NCBI RefSeq assembly: GCF_003664035.1
Contig: NZ_RCCK01000010.1
Coordinates: 992,001-1,056,000, forward strand
From: Pedobacter alluvionis
GTDB lineage: Bacteria > Bacteroidota > Bacteroidia > Sphingobacteriales > Sphingobacteriaceae
DNA length: 64,000 nt
Reading direction: 5' to 3'
Shown one piece after another: positions 42,238-51,170 of the stretch. Position numbers and translations under genes: made by a program. Each line of letters starts with the position of its first letter. Within the stretch, counting starts at the first letter, position 1. The notes beneath the pieces were generated by a model, which was not told the origin of the DNA, did not search any database, and was given only the letters and a program-made list of their open reading frames with translations.

Positions 42238-43878
42238 ATGTTACAGCCAACTAGTCCATTAAGACAAAGTAACCAAAGCACCTGTATTTCTTCAGAGAAT
42301 AAGGAACTAACCGGAGAAGTCAACATCAGGATTTATCTTTCTGAAACATTTGCATATGTTACCCAGGTTACCCTCTTTACGGCGGGATTGAAAAAGATCG
42401 ATGAACGTAATAATCATTATGGTTTTGATGATATCTTTGTCGACTATCGCGGTAAGCCAGGTCATTATGTTATCAGGCTCCAGGTCAACGGTAGGATAAC
42501 AGACACAGATCTCTTGGTAGATGGGGACACAATATGTGCGGTCGGCACAATCAGGTATAAAGCTGATGTTATACTTCGGACCCCGGAACTTTATTCTGCA
42601 GCACTCTTAAATGGGGAAATGAGTTATGCCTCCTCACATGAATACTTCATGCAGCCTGCTGTCTCAATGAGCGACAGCGACACATTTACGAATTTCGACG
42701 ACCCAAAACCTAATTGCGGACTTTTTATATTCTTGCGTTATCCAAATAGCGAGAGGTACAGTCAGGTGCCTTTAGCAGATGAGATCTGGTCCAAGTTTGA
42801 ACTATTGGATTACAGGGGACTGCCACTGATCAGATTCCCTAACCACACCACGCAGCATGATGGACTAGGTGATTCACCTAACCAGGGCTGGCTGGCTTTT
42901 TCTGCTTTGCTGAGACCTGGTATGTATTTTTTGAAATATTCGGGAAGTGATCCACGGACAGTTCCCATCTATATTTACGAAAATTGGTATACACAGTTTT
43001 TTATGACCGTTAACGAAGCACCGCTCTATGGCTCTATCCGGATCTTTCTTGCTAAAAAACGCAAATTTAATCCCAATGATAAATTGCATTTTTACATTGA
43101 TGTTTGCCTAGATAAGATTAGTAATGGTGACTTTAGCCTGAATCCGCATTTGCTAGATAAGATTGCTTATGGGAAATGGGAATCGCCTATGCTCGGAATG
43201 CTTGGTGCCTACCTTTATTTAAGCGGTAATGAAACCAAAAACGATAATTTATTTCAAAAGATCGTTTACAATCTTGAAAATGCCATCTTAAAAAATAGTA
43301 GCAATAGCCCTGATATCTGGGCGCTTAATCTTCTTAGTTACCAGCATTTCAATAAAACGTTACCCGGAGATCAGCCTGTGGCCTGTCCTGGCCTTCCCAT
43401 GCTTCGTGTAGCTTTTGACACAACCCGACGCGCAGCAGCAATCTATCCCAGTCTAATTAAACAAGGTGATGTCAAGGATTTTGTAACAGAAAACCAGGTA
43501 TTTGATTCACCTTATAACACATTTACCAGTCTGCCACAGCAACAGTTTAGCACGTTATTGGCGGATGAGAATTCGCTGGACATTTCTTTTGAAAATCTTA
43601 AATTAAATGCCTTTCCAGTCGTCAATAACTTAAAAGATTATCTTGATCAGCGGAATGACTCCGTTATTACATTAGAATCTATTTCACCACCTTCCAATTC
43701 AGATATTAATGAAAAGTTGCCTCAACTGTTAAAAAACCGTTCGAAGATTGGAAGATTTGGCGGCGCTGTTATCAATGCCTTGGTAAAGGATCCGTCTTTG
43801 AGCACTGAACAGATCGCTGAGCAATTGATGTTGCCTGTCAATACTGTGGCAAGGGTCCGTGAAAAATTAGGTATATAA
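42238..43878 (+). CDS. Beta-sandwich protein with C-terminal HTH-like motif
   Basis: A 546-residue protein without a family I can name. Residues 20-130 look like one or two Ig/transthyretin-type beta-sandwiches (VNIRIYLSETFAYVTQVTLF; PGHYVIRLQVNGRITDTDLL). A second sandwich-like region covers 150-270, and residues 275-380 are helical (LLDKIAYGKWESPMLGMLGA). The C-terminus SLSTEQIAEQLMLPVNTVAR VREKLGI forms a short helix-turn-helix-like motif. No signal peptide is present. Similar proteins accompany caspase genes in bacterial conflict operons and may present substrates or sense a ligand. That role is inferred from position only. Confidence 0.6.
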   Translation: MLQPTSPLRQSNQSTCISSENKELTGEVNIRIYLSETFAYVTQVTLFTAGLKKIDERNNHYGFDDIFVDYRGKPGHYVIRLQVNGRITDTDLLVDGDTICAVGTIRYKADVILRTPELYSAALLNGEMSYASSHEYFMQPAVSMSDSDTFTNFDDPKPNCGLFIFLRYPNSERYSQVPLADEIWSKFELLDYRGLPLIRFPNHTTQHDGLGDSPNQGWLAFSALLRPGMYFLKYSGSDPRTVPIYIYENWYTQFFMTVNEAPLYGSIRIFLAKKRKFNPNDKLHFYIDVCLDKISNGDFSLNPHLLDKIAYGKWESPMLGMLGAYLYLSGNETKNDNLFQKIVYNLENAILKNSSNSPDIWALNLLSYQHFNKTLPGDQPVACPGLPMLRVAFDTTRRAAAIYPSLIKQGDVKDFVTENQVFDSPYNTFTSLPQQQFSTLLADENSLDISFENLKLNAFPVVNNLKDYLDQRNDSVITLESISPPSNSDINEKLPQLLKNRSKIGRFGGAVINALVKDPSLSTEQIAEQLMLPVNTVARVREKLGI

Positions 43879-44088
43879 GACTTGAACATCGTTATAGCTA
43901 GATAAACCATTGTTGTCGTGAAAAGGATTCCAAGCAAAAGCCCAACTATCAAATTGCTAGTTACTTATTCAAATACCGCCTAAAAATTTAAAGACTTATG
44001 TTCAAAGGTACCATCGCTCGAATAAAACGTTGGTATTTCGAGACAGTGAAAATAGATCTCAAAAAAATCTAATCATCCTGAATATTAA

Positions 44089-44345
44089 TCAACTATTTCT
44101 TGAATTGAAATTTTTCTCGATTTTCTTTTTTGCGCTAACCTTTTTCTTTTTATCGACTATTTTTGGAATCGAAGCTTCATTTTCTTTTCTCAATTTCATC
44201 AATTTTCCAAGGTCATCATACTCTGTTATTTTAGTGTCTAATTCCGCAGTTCGCTTCAAATCAGCAAAAAATTTATTGCTGATTTTTAGTGTTGTTGATG
44301 CTTTATTGGGTAAAGACTTTTTAAGAAGTTTTTGACTGTTTTTTA
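44089..44345 (-). pseudogene. Lysine-rich gene 3' remnant
   Basis: The minus-strand frame reads LKNSQKLLKKSLPNKASTTL, KISNKFFADLKRTAELDTKI, TEYDDLGKLMKLRKENEASI and PKIVDKKKKVSAKKKIEKNF to a stop at 44089. It has no usable start except an internal ATG. It looks like the C-terminal half of a basic, helical protein. A run of 11 A/T at 44347-44357 separates it from the recombinase remnant upstream. Confidence 0.4.
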
Positions 44346-44356
44346 AAAAAAAAAAT

Positions 44357-44545
44357 ATTTGTTTTTCAGATAGATATGTTCGGTGATTTCGTTTGCTAAA
44401 AATGCTCGATATCGACCTCCATCGTATTCCATTTTTTCTGGAAAGAGGCAGCTAACCAGGTATCTTTTGCATTCAAGGCTGGAATTTTTATAAAATAAAT
44501 CAAGATTCGTTAATTTTTTATTGCCCTCCCTGCAATTGGCTTTAT
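44357..44545 (-). pseudogene. Serine recombinase C-terminal remnant
   Basis: The frame reads EGNKKLTNLDLFYKNSSLEC, KRYLVSCLFPEKMEYDGGRY and RAFLANEITEHIYLKNKYFF to a stop in the homopolymer. The L-x-N...LYK-x-(x)-LE-x-K-R-x-L-x-x-x-x-FPEK-x-x-(Y/F)-D-G pattern is characteristic of the far C-terminus of Bacteroidota large serine recombinases. The catalytic and DNA-binding domains are absent. It may be the relic of the element that delivered the conflict operon. Confidence 0.6.
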
Positions 44546-44581
44546 GTTCAAGATTGCCTTATTGTTGGTGTTAATCTCTGC

Positions 44582-46008
44582 GTGCGAAAATCTACCGTGT
44601 CAATTCAACTTCTTTTACTTTTTTTGGTCATGCCTTCGGCGAGGAAGAAGGAGATAAGGTCACCGTCCTTGAGTATCACAAATTTAATATCGGTAAAGAC
44701 AATAAACTTCTGAAAGCTAAAATAAAAGAAGCGGTCGAAGAGCTGGTAATTAATGAAGTTTTAAGCAATCTCCGTGTTTCAGAAGTTCTTAGCAATATCG
44801 AGGCTCTGGAAAGCAATATCACTTCATCCAAGCGCTCGGAAGATTATAAGCAATATCTGGCTGCCGCAGGAAAAATGCTTTCAAAACTTTCACTCACCAG
44901 TTTTGCCGATGAAGTAAATGCCAGGTATTCATTTACCCAGCATGAGCACGCAGTAGAATCCAGATTTGAAACCCTGGAAACAAAATTTGCCGCATCCCCC
45001 GATAATGTATCTCCCAGTGAGGAATCGGTAGATTTTACGGGGAATAACGCAGGTTTTGAGGCTCAGATGGATGATGCGAAGAATTATTCAAAAGCTTCAA
45101 CTGACTGTGCAGAGGAGATTTTTAGCGCAGTTAAAAACAGCAATGGCAGCAGATACTCATCTTTTTATGCAAAATACAAAGATGTAGTCGACAAGATTAT
45201 TAAAAAAGGTTACAAGGAAACCGCAGGAAAGCTTGTGACAGAATTTTTCGATATGATTGGTGTCGATTTTCCTTTTCTCGATAAATTCATTGATCCGATT
45301 ATCAATGAACCGATTGTGGCTTATATACAGGCTAAGACAGAAAAAATTTTTAAATATGCAGCAACCGACCAGGGTGAAAAGGCAGATGCTGAAATGAAGA
45401 ATGTGGCGCCAGAATTCACCGAGCAATTCTCTCAGACGATAAACAACAGTTCAAAGTTCTCAGAGCTCGAAAGTGCAGTTTCTGCTGACCTCAGCCGGTC
45501 TGCGCGATTAAGTGAAATCACAAAAGCCCAGCTAAGAACAGAAGTAGCACGCGCAGATGCTCATCTTAAAATCATTTGTACTGAGAGCAGATGGGAGGGG
45601 CTTCGTCGCCAGTTTTCCCAGTTGCTAAAGGATGGGGAAGATTTTGGTTCCTTTACAAATGAACAGCTTAATCACTTTAACGATAACCTGAAAGCTTGGG
45701 AGGATTTTAAAAACAACCACAAAGTTGAGTGGTATCTATCAAGAGAAAATAACATTGAAGATCTCTTCTACACCTATTCAAGAGATAAAGCCACGATGAA
45801 AGCATGCTGGGGGGTCATTCTGCAGCAGCTTGACTTTGATAAAGCCGGATATTATTTTAGTATTATCAGTCCGGAAAAAGGAGTCATAGCCAAACCTTAT
45901 AATCTTCTACGATACTACTATGGGAGTACCGGAAAAATTTCCCAGATGAATACCCTTTATGATGATGCGACCGATAATGCAGTAGGGATTGTCTGTCCTC
46001 CACACTAG
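44582..46008 (+). pseudogene. Helical protein gene, apparently lacking its 5' end
   Basis: The frame is open from about 44578 to 46008 (about 475 codons), but no ATG occurs until 44875. The intervening codons read convincingly as protein (YRVNSTSFTFFGHAFGEEEG; IKEAVEELVINEVLSNLRVS), so the true start seems lost at the junction with the recombinase remnant. Alternatively translation starts at 44875 (MLSKLSLTSFADEVNARYSF, 377 residues). The protein is long-helical with coiled segments (RSARLSEITKAQLRTEVARA) and ends YDDATDNAVGIVCPPH. No family is recognised. It could have been an effector or cargo protein. Confidence 0.55.
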
Positions 46009-46122
46009 ACAAACGTTTTTTTCGCGATAAACTACTATCAGTTAGAATGTCAACTTTTTTGGTTCAAAGTTTTACGGTGATGGTTTCATTGAAGAGGTTA
46101 TTTTCTAAAATTTTAGTTCAAA

Positions 46123-46382
46123 TCATATAAATCCTTTCAACTTTAAATCGTCCACTGTGGGCTCAATAAGCAATAAAAAGGCTTTTAAATATTGAAAGTA
46201 TTCCCGATTATCGGTACTTAACGGGAAATCAAGTTTTTTAATCCTGGCTCCGGTTTTTTTATTTCCTATTGATTTGTGCTTTAGTAAATATGATTACTAA
46301 AAATCATTAATTTATTAAGTTTTGAAAGCACAAGTCAGCCATAGCAGTTCCCCAACGACTAAGACTTGCGCCAGGAAAGGAT
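46123..46382. repeat. Combined repeat families B and A, empty-site copy
   Basis: Read on the minus strand, it starts with the hairpin GGCGCAAGTCTTAGTCGTT... pairing with ATGGCTGACTTG, then an AT-rich spacer, then an open stretch ending KKTGARIKKLDFPLSTDNRE, YFQYLKAFLLLIEPTVDD and a stop at 46123. The first part matches 15430-15592 and contains the uninterrupted MITE target. The coding end matches family B at 23.8 and 52.1 kb. The whole unit was therefore probably one repeated small gene. Confidence 0.6.
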
Positions 46383-46562
46383 AGATTTGCCTGCCTTAGC
46401 AGCAATCAACCAGATCTATGGGCTAAACCCGCAGTACCTATTCAAGATAAGCTAAATGTTTATGAAGAAAACAAAGCAGACTTTTTATTAGTTTAGCGTT
46501 ATTAAAATCAAATCTCCGCAGATATCTTAACAACTGCTATTTATCTGATGGGCACAGACTTT

Positions 46563-47144
46563 ATGAAAGAGCTTCTCAAACAAAATATCTCCAGTCACAT
46601 ATCCATTTCAGAAGATGAAAGAGATCTGTTCTGCGACCTCTTTGAGCATAAACTGATCAAAAAAAAGAGTTTTCTACTGGCAGCGGGTGAAATCTGCAAA
46701 TTTGAAGGATTTGTGGTGAAAGGACTTTTTCGTGTATATCACTTAGATAAAAATGGTTTTGAAAATGTACTGTATTTTGCAATGGAGAATTGGTGGATCA
46801 CCGATATTGATAGTTTTACCAATGAGAAACCTTCCCAGCTTTATATAGAAGCACTTGAAGATAGCGAAGTACAGCTCATTTATAAAAAGGATAAGGAATT
46901 TGCCTATACCAATCTTCCTAAAATAGAAAAACTATTCAGGATCATGACCCAAAAAACCCATGTTGCCCTGCAAAGGAGGATGATTGATAATTTAAGTAAA
47001 ACTGCCGACCAACGCTACCTGGATTTTATTGAGAAATATCCGCAGTTATTGCAACGACTGACCAATCTTCAGATTGCTGCATATTTGGGCATCAGCCATG
47101 AATTTTTGAGCAAAATCAGAAAGAAAATAGTCAATGCCGGTTAG
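46563..47144 (+). CDS. Crp/Fnr-family transcriptional regulator
   Basis: A 193-residue regulator with the cyclic-nucleotide-binding-like barrel (EICKFEGFVVKGLFRVYHLD; NVLYFAMENWWITDIDSFTN) and a C-terminal helix-turn-helix at about 168-190 (LTNLQIAAYLGISHEFLSKI RKK). cAMP-binding residues are not conserved. I prefer the start at 46563 (MKELLKQNISS), five codons inside the longest frame, because the alignment with family members begins there. It precedes a secreted MBL protein and an NTF2-like lipoprotein on the same strand and probably controls them. Confidence 0.88.
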   Translation: MKELLKQNISSHISISEDERDLFCDLFEHKLIKKKSFLLAAGEICKFEGFVVKGLFRVYHLDKNGFENVLYFAMENWWITDIDSFTNEKPSQLYIEALEDSEVQLIYKKDKEFAYTNLPKIEKLFRIMTQKTHVALQRRMIDNLSKTADQRYLDFIEKYPQLLQRLTNLQIAAYLGISHEFLSKIRKKIVNAG

Positions 47145-47156
47145 GTGCCGGTACAT

Positions 47157-47330
47157 ACCTTGAGGCTTGCCTCGGGGATAAAAGCGGAAAGTTTGAAAAC
47201 GAAGAGTTTTCATAAAACAAAAAATTAAACGCTGTTCCACCGATACCTCAGGACTCAATGCCGTTATTTAAGCCATTGGCACAGGTAAAAAACCTTAAAT
47301 AATAACATTGCCCCGGGGCTTGCCCGGGGT
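47157..47330. repeat. Two GC-rich hairpins with GGCTTGCC loops
   Basis: CCTTGAGG-CTTG-CCTCGGGG (47157-47178) and CCCCGGGG-CTTG-CCCGGGG (about 47311-47329) have the same tetraloop and opposite GC-rich arms. They stand out from the AT-rich surroundings and probably belong to one palindromic repeat type. The second is followed by TTATTTATT and may end transcription of the regulator gene. Confidence 0.55.
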
Positions 47331-47402
47331 TATTTATTGAACTTGTTCAATCTTTTTGACCTGGGAAGGAGCGCATCTTTGTATTGTCAATTAAACAAAG
47401 GT

Positions 47403-48293
47403 ATGAAATCAATTATCACAACATTATTCTTAACAATTTTAATCTCATCTACAATGGAAGCAAATGCACAAAGTTTCAAAACTGTTGAAACCCCTAATTT
47501 AAAACTGGAAGTTTATAACGCATCAGAAAATGCTTTTGGTGTAGCATCGGTAATCGTTTCGGGCAAAACAGATGCCGTATTGATCGACGCACAGTTTACC
47601 CTGGCAGATGCCGAAAAAGTAGCTTCGGAAATCAAAAAATCTGGAAAGAAATTAACCGTTATTTATGTTTCCCACGCCGATCCGGATTACTATTTCGGAC
47701 TGGAAGTATTTAAAAAATATTTCCCGGAAGTTACTGCTTATGCATCACCTGCAACAGTAGAGGCGATCAAAGCCACTTCACAAAAAAAACTGGACGTTTG
47801 GGGTGAGCGGTTGGGTAAAGCCATTACTTCTAATGTGATACTGCCTCAGGTTTTAAAAGGAAATAACATTGACTTAGAGGGGCAGAAACTTGAAATATTA
47901 GGATTGGATGAATTTCCAGCCAAAACTTTCGTTTGGGTTCCTTCCATCAAGGCTGTAATAGGTGGTATTAATGTTTTTGGAACTACTTTTAACCTTTGGA
48001 TGGCCGATGCGCAGACAGCAGATGCCCGCAAAAACTGGATTACTGTTTTAGATAAAATCGAAGCTTTACATCCTTCAATCGTTATTCCTGCACATGCCAA
48101 CAATGCAAGCCCATTTGACGTTAGCGCAGTAAAACATACCAAAAGCTATATCCAGTTCTACGAAGAAGCATTAAAAACCAACAAAACTTCTGAAGAATTG
48201 ATCAAAGCGATTAAGGCGAAATATCCGGCGCTTACTTTTGAAACTGCATTGCAAATTGGCGCCAAAGTAAATACTGGCGAAATGAAATGGTAA
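47403..48293 (+). CDS. Exported MBL-fold protein with altered metal site
   Basis: A 296-residue protein starting with a signal peptide (MKSIITTLFLTILISSTMEA, cleavage after NAQ). The mature part is a metallo-beta-lactamase fold (VSGKTDAVLIDAQFTLADAE), but the usual HxHxDH metal motif reads HADPDYYFG, with the second His replaced by Asp and the last by Tyr. VIPAHANNASPFD gives the later histidine. It may bind one metal or none, or have a different chemistry. The longest frame adds 22 implausible codons before this start. The lipoprotein gene that follows overlaps its end by 7 bases. Confidence 0.85.
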   Translation: MKSIITTLFLTILISSTMEANAQSFKTVETPNLKLEVYNASENAFGVASVIVSGKTDAVLIDAQFTLADAEKVASEIKKSGKKLTVIYVSHADPDYYFGLEVFKKYFPEVTAYASPATVEAIKATSQKKLDVWGERLGKAITSNVILPQVLKGNNIDLEGQKLEILGLDEFPAKTFVWVPSIKAVIGGINVFGTTFNLWMADAQTADARKNWITVLDKIEALHPSIVIPAHANNASPFDVSAVKHTKSYIQFYEEALKTNKTSEELIKAIKAKYPALTFETALQIGAKVNTGEMKW

Positions 48294-48751
48294 AACTTAA
48301 AATCATATTCAGCCTGATGGTGCTTTTTGCAGCGTCAGGCTGTTTATCAAATCAAAAGAAAATGACAAATCTTGAAATTGTAAAAAGCACTTATGAAGGT
48401 AAAACTTCGGAAGAAAATGGCAACAATCTTGCTAAATATGTAGCGGATGATATCTCTTGGACCGAAGCTAAGGGTTTTCCCTATGCAGGCACCTACATCG
48501 GACTGGCAGAAGTAACCAAAAACGTTTTCAGCAGATTAGGAAGTGAATGGATCGATTATAAATTCACACCTGAAGAATATGTAGCCAGCGCAGACAATGT
48601 AGTGGCCTATGGAACCTATACCGGAACCTATAAAATTACTGGTAAACCATTTAAAGCAAGAGTGGCCCACGTTTGGAAACTGAAGGACGGAAAAATAATC
48701 AGTTTCGAGCAGTTTGTAGATAGCCAGCTGGTAAATGATGCAATGAAATAA
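48287..48751 (+). CDS. NTF2/SnoaL-like lipoprotein
   Basis: A 154-residue protein with a lipoprotein signal (MVKLKIIFSLMVLFAASGC, lipobox at AASGC). The mature NTF2-like domain shows NLEIVKSTYEGKTSEENGNN, VADDISWTEAKGFPYAGTYI and RVAHVWKLKDGKIISFEQFV, a standard SnoaL-like order with a hydrophobic pocket. It overlaps the MBL gene by 7 bases, so the two are co-translated and both exported. The substrate is unknown. Confidence 0.86.
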   Translation: MVKLKIIFSLMVLFAASGCLSNQKKMTNLEIVKSTYEGKTSEENGNNLAKYVADDISWTEAKGFPYAGTYIGLAEVTKNVFSRLGSEWIDYKFTPEEYVASADNVVAYGTYTGTYKITGKPFKARVAHVWKLKDGKIISFEQFVDSQLVNDAMK

Positions 48752-48940
48752 GCTCAAAATAATGGGCATTGTTCAATTATTCCTACTCATGCTTAGTTGG
48801 TAAGGGCGAATAGCAAATTAGTTTAGAACAACTTAGTTATTGTTGTAAATGAAGCTTATAGTTCAGCTATACGAAGCCTGTAAAATTGGAATTAATATTA
48901 ATTACGGATAGCAATTAACCTTTGGGGTAGGGCTGTTAAT

Positions 48941-49393
48941 TTAATGTTGGCTGGTGTCTTTAAACTGCCATAACACATTGATTATTTTCCAGCTTCCATT
49001 TAGTTTGACGATGTGCAGGTAGTCTATCCATTGATCAGCAATTAATTTTACGGATGCAGTCCGTTCTGAAACATCCAGCAATTTTACTTCTTTTTTTGGG
49101 GAGGGCGGAAACTTATCATTGTTTTTATTATAGCTTTCGGCCAGTAGAACCATAGATTCTGTGGTTGTTTCCCGAATATAGTCTTTTCCTGTTGCCTTAT
49201 CTTTCCAAAATGTTCTCTTTACCATTCTTGGATGCAAGGCACCTTCCATTTGTGCTGGGTTTGGTTTGTGCTGTGATTCGATATAATCGAGGGCTGTTTG
49301 CCTTATTTCGATGCTGTCTTGTTTCGTTTGCGAAAAGATAGCGTTGCTTATGAAAATAAGTGTAATGGTAAATAAGAGGGATTTTACAGTCAT
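48941..49393 (-). CDS. Exported lumazine-binding/NTF2-like protein
   Basis: A 150-residue protein with a signal peptide (MTVKSLLFTITLIFISNAIF, ending SQT). The mature part, IRQTALDYIESQHKPNPAQM, EGALHPRMVKRTF and VSERTASVKLIADQWIDYLH, ending LNGSWKIINVLWQF, matches the putative lumazine-binding NTF2 subgroup (Lumazine_bd_2) common in Bacteroidota. No catalytic residues are evident. It is about 70 bases downstream of the serine hydrolase gene on the same strand and may share its transcript. Confidence 0.82.
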   Translation of the reverse strand: MTVKSLLFTITLIFISNAIFSQTKQDSIEIRQTALDYIESQHKPNPAQMEGALHPRMVKRTFWKDKATGKDYIRETTTESMVLLAESYNKNNDKFPPSPKKEVKLLDVSERTASVKLIADQWIDYLHIVKLNGSWKIINVLWQFKDTSQH

Positions 49394-49465
49394 TTATTTT
49401 GGATTTTTTGTTTAACAAACGGTTTTCATCAGTTCTGGCTTATTGGTCAGCATTCATCTTTAAAT

Positions 49466-51088
49466 TTAATTTGTTGCAACTGGATGCAATACTGCCGGAA
49501 GAATATATTTTTCCAAAATCTGATCTGCCTGTTGATGGGCAAAAGAAGTTCCATACGCCGATGCATTAACCACTACCACCAGGTCAATTTGCTTAAAGAT
49601 GTAAATTTTATTTCCACCATTTCCGGAGCTGTACCAGACTTCCAGATTTTTGCCGTCGATTTTAATGGTCTTATTCCAGAAAAGAAACCCATAAAAGCCC
49701 GGCCTATCCGCAGGGAGGGTTTGCAAATGGCGGAAGGACTTGTTTACCCACGATTTGGGAACAATTTGCCTGCCTTTCCAGAGGCCCTCATTGCAGTAAA
49801 GTTGCCCGAACTTCGCAAAATCTAATGCTTTTAGGCGTAGTCCTCCACCGGTGAATGGTTTACCCATAGGCGTACGTGCCCATTCGAGCGAGTCGATCCC
49901 CAGTGGGTCAAATAATTTCTTTTTCGCATAAGGCTCCAAACCGCCTGGTATCACTTTATCCATGATATCTCCGAGAAGCATTGTGCCAACAGTGAAATAA
50001 GACCATTGTTTCCCATTCTGCTTGTTTACTGCCATTGGCAGATCAAGCGCAAATTTGACGTAATCGGCAGTAGGATACATATTTTCTTCATTGCCGGGAG
50101 ATTCCATCACTTCGTCATTTCCATCAAAAGCAGCGCTCATTGTTAACAGATCAACAAGTTTTACACTATCCTTTTTCGCAGATGGGTGGTCGTATTGCTT
50201 TAAATTGTAAAATTCACCCAATTTCTGCTGTTCTGATTTAAGGTACCCGTCTCTAATGGCCAAACCAAGTAAAGTACTTGTAAAGGATTTGCTAACTGAA
50301 CGCGGATCGTGAAGGCTTGATCTGGAAGAACCGTTAAAATACTCTTCCAATAATAGGGAACCATTTTTTATCACAACAATTGAATTGATTTTTTTGTAAG
50401 ACTGATCGAGTATTCTGGTATTGAGCTGTACAATTAGCTCCTGATTATACTTTCCTTTATACAACGGCCAACCGCTGTCTAGTTTAATCGGTTGGGGTTT
50501 TATTAATTCTGCATCAATGGGAGGAAGGATTCTGGTCATGTTAATATCTGCTGCAAGCAAAATCGGCGAATAGATTCTATGGCCTGCATCGATATAGACC
50601 CTGATTTGGATGCTCAGTTTTTTTGGTGTCTGTCCGAATAAACTTATGCCCGAATTAATCATAAAACGGTCCCACATATTCAGGCTCCACAGCCCGGATC
50701 TGCTCCCGCTAATTAAGACTACCGGGAGTGGTTTTCTAACGATTTTATCCTGTAAAAGAATGGCGCCGGGATGTAAATCTTCCTTATAAACGGGTTTGCC
50801 CTCTATCAAAAAGGAAAACTGAAAATTTCCGATTTTTAAGGCCGAATCGGCGGGTAGGCCGGGCGCCAGCTTTTCGAGTTCCTCAGCAAGTGATTTTCCG
50901 GTATTAAGCTTGAGGTAAAGGTCTTTATTACTTCCAATATTATAACTGGTAATAGCGGATTCTTTTGATATAGAATCAGTTAGGTTAGGCCGATGATCGA
51001 GAAACTCCAGGTTTTTTAATTGAGCGCTTGCGGTAAAGCAAAGGCCAATGGATGCGGCAAATACGGTTAAAAATAAAAATTGCTTCAT
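49466..51088 (-). CDS. Exported serine hydrolase, class C beta-lactamase-like
   Basis: A 540-residue exported protein (signal MKQFLFLTVFAASIGLCFTA SAQ). Residues 30-190 form an N-terminal beta domain of unknown role. The penicillin-binding/class C domain follows: Ser-x-x-Lys in DPRSVSKSFTSTLLGLAI (about residue 265), a Tyr motif in GKQWSYFTVGTMLLG, and YSSGNGGNKIYIF in place of the KTG/HxG triad near the end. PMGKPFTGGGLRLKALDFAK is also typical. Such enzymes are esterases or peptidases and rarely hydrolyse antibiotics. The gene heads a possible two-gene unit with the NTF2-like protein. Confidence 0.88.
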   Translation of the reverse strand: MKQFLFLTVFAASIGLCFTASAQLKNLEFLDHRPNLTDSISKESAITSYNIGSNKDLYLKLNTGKSLAEELEKLAPGLPADSALKIGNFQFSFLIEGKPVYKEDLHPGAILLQDKIVRKPLPVVLISGSRSGLWSLNMWDRFMINSGISLFGQTPKKLSIQIRVYIDAGHRIYSPILLAADINMTRILPPIDAELIKPQPIKLDSGWPLYKGKYNQELIVQLNTRILDQSYKKINSIVVIKNGSLLLEEYFNGSSRSSLHDPRSVSKSFTSTLLGLAIRDGYLKSEQQKLGEFYNLKQYDHPSAKKDSVKLVDLLTMSAAFDGNDEVMESPGNEENMYPTADYVKFALDLPMAVNKQNGKQWSYFTVGTMLLGDIMDKVIPGGLEPYAKKKLFDPLGIDSLEWARTPMGKPFTGGGLRLKALDFAKFGQLYCNEGLWKGRQIVPKSWVNKSFRHLQTLPADRPGFYGFLFWNKTIKIDGKNLEVWYSSGNGGNKIYIFKQIDLVVVVNASAYGTSFAHQQADQILEKYILPAVLHPVATN

Positions 51089-51170
51089 AAGAAAATATTA
51101 CCCGGCAAGGTTAGCTTTTTTGGATTCTAAAAAATAGTACAGAATTAACATGCAAAAACTTATTCTATTT

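Noticed and set aside
44030-44335. Plus-strand 101-codon frame rich in Phe and Leu
   Set aside because: It is the mirror of a Lys-rich minus-strand gene remnant, whose translation is more protein-like.
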